Of a stretch of DNA of 10,169 nucleotides, positions 6,388-10,169 are shown one piece after another. Position 1 is the stretch's first letter. Every line of letters begins with the position of its first letter. The notes beneath the pieces were generated by a model. The model had not been told where the DNA came from and searched no databases. It saw only the letters and a list, made by a program, of their open reading frames with translations. Location of the stretch: NCBI GenBank assembly GCA_013375335.1, contig JABXJZ010000032.1:1-10169 (forward strand), given 5' to 3'. The translations under genes were made by a program, and so were the position numbers. This DNA is from Desulfobacterales bacterium. GTDB lineage: Bacteria; Desulfobacterota; DSM-4660; Desulfatiglandales; B25-G16.

Positions 6388-6854
6388 AGTGTCCATTTTG
6401 TGGGGAGACAAAGAATAAGGTCATTGATTCCAGGCTCAGTAAAGATGCCAGGATGATAAGGAGAAGGAGAGAGTGCCTCAAGTGCGAAAAGCGTTTTACC
6501 ACCTATGAGAGGGTTGAGGCTGTCCTGCCTATGGTAGTAAAGAAGGATGGAAGGAGGGAGCCCTTCAATCACGAAAAGATCAGGGCGGGTATCCAAAAGG
6601 CCTGTCAGAAGAGGCCAATAAGCACTAACATAATTGATGACTTCGTTGATTCCCTGGGCCAGCTCTTTCAAGAGAGTGGCCACAGGGAGATAAGGAGCTC
6701 TGATATAGGTGAGCGGGTGATCGAAAAACTCAAAGAGTGGGATGATGTGGCCTATGTCAGGTTTGCCTCTGTTTACAGGCAGTTTAAGGACATCAACGAG
6801 TTCATGGCCGAATTGAAAGAACTGCTTGATGAGAGACAAGAGGCAGATAAATAG
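6384..6854 (+). CDS. nrdR: Transcriptional repressor NrdR
   Basis: A 156-residue NrdR of normal length. It represses ribonucleotide reductase operons by binding NrdR boxes in response to ATP/dATP levels. The N-terminal zinc ribbon has C3, C6, C31 and C34 (MKCPFCG and CLKCEKRF), followed by FTTYERVE (38-45). The ATP-cone domain spans about 46-136, with VVKKDGRREPFNHEKI (51-66) and VAYVRFASVYRQFKDI (122-137). It starts inside the last codons of the deaminase gene (ATGA overlap), so the two are translationally coupled; both serve dNTP balance. No convincing NrdR box was found upstream, so its targets are probably elsewhere. Confidence 0.97.
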   Translation: MKCPFCGETKNKVIDSRLSKDARMIRRRRECLKCEKRFTTYERVEAVLPMVVKKDGRREPFNHEKIRAGIQKACQKRPISTNIIDDFVDSLGQLFQESGHREIRSSDIGERVIEKLKEWDDVAYVRFASVYRQFKDINEFMAELKELLDERQEADK

Positions 6855-6874
6855 CGTGGGTTGTGAGATAGGCG

Positions 6875-7978
6875 ATGGATGTCGATGAGCTATTTATGAA
6901 ACAGGTACTCCGTTTGGCAAGGAGAGGCCTGGGTTCGACCTCTCCAAATCCCGCAGTGGGTGCCCTCGTAGTTAAGAATGGGCATATTGTTGGGTCTGGT
7001 TATCATAAAAAGGCCGGGGGTCCCCATGCAGAGGTAGAGGCATTATCCAAGGCGGGTGAAAGGGCAAGGGGATCCGCGCTCTATGTTAATCTGGAGCCCT
7101 GTAACCACTACGGCAGAACCCCACCATGCACAGCTGCCATACTAGAGCGCGGCGTCAAGAGGGTCGTGGTTGGCATGGCTGATCCCAATCCAGGTGTTAG
7201 CGGCGGTGGATGTCAATTTCTGCGATCTCAGGGGATAGAGGTGAGACGCGGGGTACTAGAGGAAGAGTGCACGAGATTAAACGAGGCCTATATGAAATAT
7301 GTGACAAAAGGCCAACCCTTTGTGACTTTGAAGGTGGCGCTTACCATGGATGGCTGGATTGCCACCAGAAAAGGTGACTCGAAGTGGATCACCAACGAGA
7401 AATCACGGAAATTCGTTCACACCTTGAGAAAGAGGGCAGATGCTATAATGATTGGGGTGGGAACTGTTATAGCAGATGATCCCCTCTTGACACCGTATTT
7501 GATAAGAGGGTCAAATCGGGATCCTGTTAAGGTTATAGCGGATACGAATTTAAGGATTCCCTTAGGCAGCAGGCTACTCACTGAGGGACCATCGGCCTTG
7601 ACCTTAATAGCCGCCGGTAGTAATGTAAGCAGTACAAAGAGAAAAGAGGTGGAAGGGCTAGGGGTCAGGGTTATCGACTGCAAGATGAGAGATGGGCGAG
7701 TTGATCTGGCCGACTTGCTTGATAAGCTAGCAGGGATGTCAATAACCTCTGTTCTGGTAGAAGGAGGGGCTACCCTCTTCGGTTCAATCATAAGGGAGGG
7801 GTTTGCCGACAAATTTTATATACTCCTCGCACCGAAGATCCTGGGCGGTGAAAATGGTGTTCCGTTCACGAGAGGACCTGGATGTGACATACTGGAGAAG
7901 TGCCTGACCCTCAAGGTTTCGACGGTCAGGAGGTTTGATAATGACATCATGATTGAGTCGTATCCTAAGATGAGTTAA
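6875..7978 (+). CDS. ribD: Bifunctional riboflavin biosynthesis protein RibD (pyrimidine deaminase / reductase)
   Basis: A 367-residue two-domain enzyme of normal length. The N-terminal deaminase (about 1-145) acts on the pyrimidine product of GTP cyclohydrolase II; zinc ligands are H51 and E53 in HAEVEA, C76 and C85 in PCNHYGRTPPC, and TSPNPAVGA (22-30) is conserved. The C-terminal reductase (about 148-365) reduces the ribosyl side chain with NADPH; VTLKVALTMDGWIA, SKWITNEKSR and IGVGTVIADDPLLT are its hallmarks, with LVEGGATLFGSII near the end. The start ATG 6875 gives the usual MDxxxM opening, though the ribosome binding site is weak. It begins the riboflavin block, 20 bases after nrdR. 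Confidence 0.97.
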   Translation: MDVDELFMKQVLRLARRGLGSTSPNPAVGALVVKNGHIVGSGYHKKAGGPHAEVEALSKAGERARGSALYVNLEPCNHYGRTPPCTAAILERGVKRVVVGMADPNPGVSGGGCQFLRSQGIEVRRGVLEEECTRLNEAYMKYVTKGQPFVTLKVALTMDGWIATRKGDSKWITNEKSRKFVHTLRKRADAIMIGVGTVIADDPLLTPYLIRGSNRDPVKVIADTNLRIPLGSRLLTEGPSALTLIAAGSNVSSTKRKEVEGLGVRVIDCKMRDGRVDLADLLDKLAGMSITSVLVEGGATLFGSIIREGFADKFYILLAPKILGGENGVPFTRGPGCDILEKCLTLKVSTVRRFDNDIMIESYPKMS

Positions 7979-8050
7979 CAGGTGCCCAAGATCGACGGTG
8001 ACTTCCACCACTACCATATAACTTAATGACTATCAGCGTATAACGCAATA

Positions 8051-8725
8051 ATGTTCACTGGTATTGTTGAAGGGATCGGAGAGATCAGAACCATTCGGAG
8101 GGTAGGCGGGGAGGCGACCCTTACCATAAGGGTACCTGCCTTCTTTTCCGATTGCCATCCAGGAGATAGCCTTGCAGTTGGTGGTGTCTGCTTGACCATA
8201 ACCGGTGTCAAAGGAGATCTGTTTACCCTGGATGTCTCAGCCGAGACACTTCAGAGAAGCACCTTAGGGAAGATAAGACGAGGCGAGGAGGTGAATCTCG
8301 AACGGGCGCTTACGTTGTCTGACAGATTAGGTGGCCATCTTGTCAGCGGTCACATAGATGGTACTGGAATAATCGAAAGGGTTCAACGATTGCAAAGATC
8401 ATGGATCATGCGGATTGGTATCGATAAGTCCTTGAGCGGGTATTTGATAGAGAAGGGCTCCATTGCCGTAGACGGAATTAGCTTCACCATCAACAGATGC
8501 GTGGGGACATCCTTTGATATAACTATTGTACCTCATACGGCGAGCGTAACTACAATCTCAAGAAAAAGGGTTGGCGACGAGGTAAACATAGAGATAGATC
8601 TGATTTCCAAGTATGTAGAGAGGTTCCTCTACGACAGAGGAGCAGTATCAAAGGAGACAGCCTCAAGGATTGATAGAGACATGTTGATCAGGCATGGTCT
8701 TGGAGGGGGCAATGGGCATTTCTGA
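8051..8725 (+). CDS. ribE: Riboflavin synthase, alpha chain
   Basis: A 224-residue riboflavin synthase that dismutates two 6,7-dimethyl-8-ribityllumazine molecules to riboflavin. It has the two internally repeated lumazine-binding barrels: first about 1-97, beginning MFTGIVEGIG with AVGGVCLTI (42-50), and second about 98-195, beginning VSGHIDGTG (98-106) with IAVDGISFTI (138-147). The start matches the invariant MFTGIVE opening. The preceding 72 bases after ribD hold no clear ribosome binding site, only a tiny GCGT-ATA-ACGC hairpin (8036-8046), so initiation is probably weak or unusual. No FMN riboswitch is present. Its last 14 bases overlap ribBA. Confidence 0.96.
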   Translation: MFTGIVEGIGEIRTIRRVGGEATLTIRVPAFFSDCHPGDSLAVGGVCLTITGVKGDLFTLDVSAETLQRSTLGKIRRGEEVNLERALTLSDRLGGHLVSGHIDGTGIIERVQRLQRSWIMRIGIDKSLSGYLIEKGSIAVDGISFTINRCVGTSFDITIVPHTASVTTISRKRVGDEVNIEIDLISKYVERFLYDRGAVSKETASRIDRDMLIRHGLGGGNGHF

Positions 8726-9917
8726 GATACAGGGTGCACTTGAAGACTTACGCCAAGGTAAGATGGTCATCCTCGTGGATGATGAAGACAGGGAAAACGA
8801 GGGTGATTTAACCATGGCAGCTGAGAAGGTCACCCCTGAGGCTATTAACTTTATGGCCAAATACGGGAGAGGCTTGATTTGCTTATCCCTCCATCCAGAT
8901 ATCGTTGAAAGACTAGCTCTTCCACCGATGGTTCACGATAACAGGTCTCGTTTTCAGACCGCCTTTACTGTCTCTGTAGACGCAAAGAACGGGGTGACTA
9001 CCGGTATATCCGCCGCCGATAGGGCACACACTATCATTACAGCTGTTGCGGATGATGCCGCACCGGATGACCTGGTTCAGCCAGGCCATGTTTTTCCCAT
9101 AAGGGCAAGGAGAGGGGGAGTACTTTTCAGGGCCGGGCAGACCGAGGGTTCGGTAGACCTGGCCAGGGTTGCCAGCCTCAAACCCGCGGCGGTTATCTGT
9201 GAGATAATGAATGAGGATGGCACCATGGCCAGAAGACCTAACCTTAATGCGTTCGCTCAAAGCCATGGTCTGAGGGTAGTCACCATTGCCGATATTATTG
9301 CCTACCGCATGAGAAATGAATCCTTTGTCCATAGGGAGGCAGAAACGGTTTTGCCGACCCCATGCGGTGAATTCAAGGCAATAGCATTTAGCAATGAGCT
9401 GGATAACAGTGAGCATCTAGCCCTCATTAAGGGCGAGATTGATCCCGAGAAGGATATTCTCGTGAGGGTTCACTCTGAATGTCTCACAGGGGATGTCTTT
9501 GGCTCCTACAGATGTGACTGCGGAGATCAACTGAAGAGGGCCCTTGAGATGATCAACAAAGAGGGACTGGGGGTGGTCATCTATTTAAGACAGGAGGGTC
9601 GGGGAATAGGTTTTGCCAATAAGCTTAAGGCCTATGCATTGCAGGATAAAGGCCTGGATACTGTAGAGGCAAACAAAAGGCTCGGTTTTAAGCCTGACTT
9701 GAGGGATTACGGGGTCGGTGCCCAGATTCTCGTTGCCTTAGGTGTTAAGAGGATGAAGATAATGACCAACAATCCCAAGAAGATAGTTGGTCTGGAAGGT
9801 TACGGCTTGACAGTTACCGGCAGGGTACCTATTGAAATTCCCCCAAGGGCTGAAAATGAGGAGTATCTCTTGACCAAGTGTGAAAAGCTAGGACATATCA
9901 TGAGATTGAAAACGTAG
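8712..9917 (+). CDS. ribBA: Bifunctional RibBA: DHBP synthase (with H-to-Q change) / GTP cyclohydrolase II
   Basis: A 401-residue fusion. The N-terminal DHBP synthase (about 1-200) makes 3,4-dihydroxy-2-butanone 4-phosphate from ribulose 5-phosphate; DDEDRENEGDL (23-33), TTGISAADRA (96-105), PGHVFP (124-129) and CEIMNEDGTMAR (163-174) are kept. The GHTE motif reads GQTE: Q143 (codon CAG) replaces the His equivalent to E. coli RibB H153, a metal-binding residue. The C-terminal GTP cyclohydrolase II (about 205-401) looks intact: zinc cysteines C257, C268 and C270 in SECLTGDVFGSYRCDCGD, RQEGRGIG (293-300), Y308, and TNNPKK (352-357). I chose ATG 8712 over ATG 8694 because GGAGG (8702-8706) sits five bases upstream of it. 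It overlaps ribE by 14 bases. Confidence 0.95.
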   Translation: MGISEIQGALEDLRQGKMVILVDDEDRENEGDLTMAAEKVTPEAINFMAKYGRGLICLSLHPDIVERLALPPMVHDNRSRFQTAFTVSVDAKNGVTTGISAADRAHTIITAVADDAAPDDLVQPGHVFPIRARRGGVLFRAGQTEGSVDLARVASLKPAAVICEIMNEDGTMARRPNLNAFAQSHGLRVVTIADIIAYRMRNESFVHREAETVLPTPCGEFKAIAFSNELDNSEHLALIKGEIDPEKDILVRVHSECLTGDVFGSYRCDCGDQLKRALEMINKEGLGVVIYLRQEGRGIGFANKLKAYALQDKGLDTVEANKRLGFKPDLRDYGVGAQILVALGVKRMKIMTNNPKKIVGLEGYGLTVTGRVPIEIPPRAENEEYLLTKCEKLGHIMRLKT

Positions 9918-9936
9918 CTATACAAGGAGGGTGCTT

Positions 9937-10169
9937 ATGCCCAGGCTTATTGAGGGAGAGATTTCAGGCAAGGGGATTCGATTCGCAATTGTCGTGAGCC
10001 GCTTTAATGACTTTGTCAGCCAACGATTGTTGGACGGCGCTTTAGATGCACTCAAAAGGCACGGGGCATCTGATGATCAGATAGACGTTGTCAAGGTACC
10101 GGGCGCCTTTGAAATCCCTGCCATGGCAAAGAGACTGTCCTCGGACAGTCAATTCGACTGTGTGATCTG
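9937..10169 (+). CDS. ribH: 6,7-dimethyl-8-ribityllumazine synthase, N-terminal 77 codons, cut by window edge
   Basis: The first half of lumazine synthase, which condenses the RibD-pathway pyrimidine with the RibBA product DHBP to give the RibE substrate, usually in a 60-subunit or pentameric shell. The visible part has the IEGEISGKGIRFAIVVSRFN opening, with the substrate-binding FN at residues 24-25, and VPGAFEIP near 55-62. The frame is open to position 10169; a normal gene of about 155 codons would end near 10400. A near-perfect ribosome binding site, AAGGAGG (9924-9930), lies six bases before ATG 9937, stronger than those of ribD and ribE, fitting the larger need for this subunit. It is 19 bases downstream of ribBA. 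Confidence 0.96.
   Translation, partial: MPRLIEGEISGKGIRFAIVVSRFNDFVSQRLLDGALDALKRHGASDDQIDVVKVPGAFEIPAMAKRLSSDSQFDCVI

Noticed and set aside
6318..6839. A 173-codon minus-strand open frame covering nrdR
   Set aside because: It is antisense to nrdR, whose motifs are complete on the + strand.
6855..6874. Possible FMN riboswitch before the riboflavin genes
   Set aside because: Only 20 bases separate nrdR and ribD, and no RFN-element conserved segments are seen there or in the ribD-ribE gap.

Overview
The window reads as a chromosomal housekeeping region of a Gram-negative bacterium. The gene order (DUF177, rpmF, plsX, fab genes, dCMP deaminase, nrdR, then ribD-ribE-ribBA-ribH) is what I associate from memory with Desulfobacterota (former Deltaproteobacteria). 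Frequent AGG/AGA arginine and ATA isoleucine codons and TTG/GTG starts fit that, but class or genus cannot be fixed from the sequence. No mobile element, CRISPR array, tRNA or rRNA gene was seen, and I do not see a new multi-gene system.

Layout. Positions 1-1609 are read leftward: cinA, then the first 83 codons of a MEMO1-family gene (amrB type) that runs off the left edge. Positions 1610-1824 are a divergent intergenic region with a sigma70-like promoter pointing right. From 1825 to the right edge all genes are on the + strand, tightly packed, with no obvious terminator, so they may form one long transcriptional unit. It has three blocks: ribosome and lipid genes (DUF177/yceD, rpmF, plsX, fabG, acpP, fabF; 1825-5833), nucleotide genes (dCMP deaminase and nrdR, overlapping by ATGA; 5941-6854), and riboflavin genes (ribD, ribE, ribBA, ribH; 6875 to the edge).

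How the genes work together. PlsX links acyl-ACP to phospholipid synthesis. FabG, AcpP and FabF are the reductase, carrier and condensing enzyme of type II fatty acid elongation. fabD and fabH, often in such clusters, are absent here. The deaminase makes dUMP for dTMP synthesis, and NrdR represses ribonucleotide reductase genes. RibD, RibE, RibBA and RibH cover riboflavin synthesis from GTP and ribulose 5-phosphate except for the dephosphorylation step.

Main points to check: (1) just before the dCMP deaminase lies a 12-codon remnant that reads as the start of ribose-5-phosphate isomerase B (rpiB), apparently a deletion scar; (2) the DHBP synthase half of RibBA has Gln where the family's metal-binding His of the GHTE motif is expected; (3) the C-terminal deamidase half of CinA has lost its recognisable active-site motifs, while its N-terminal half is intact.
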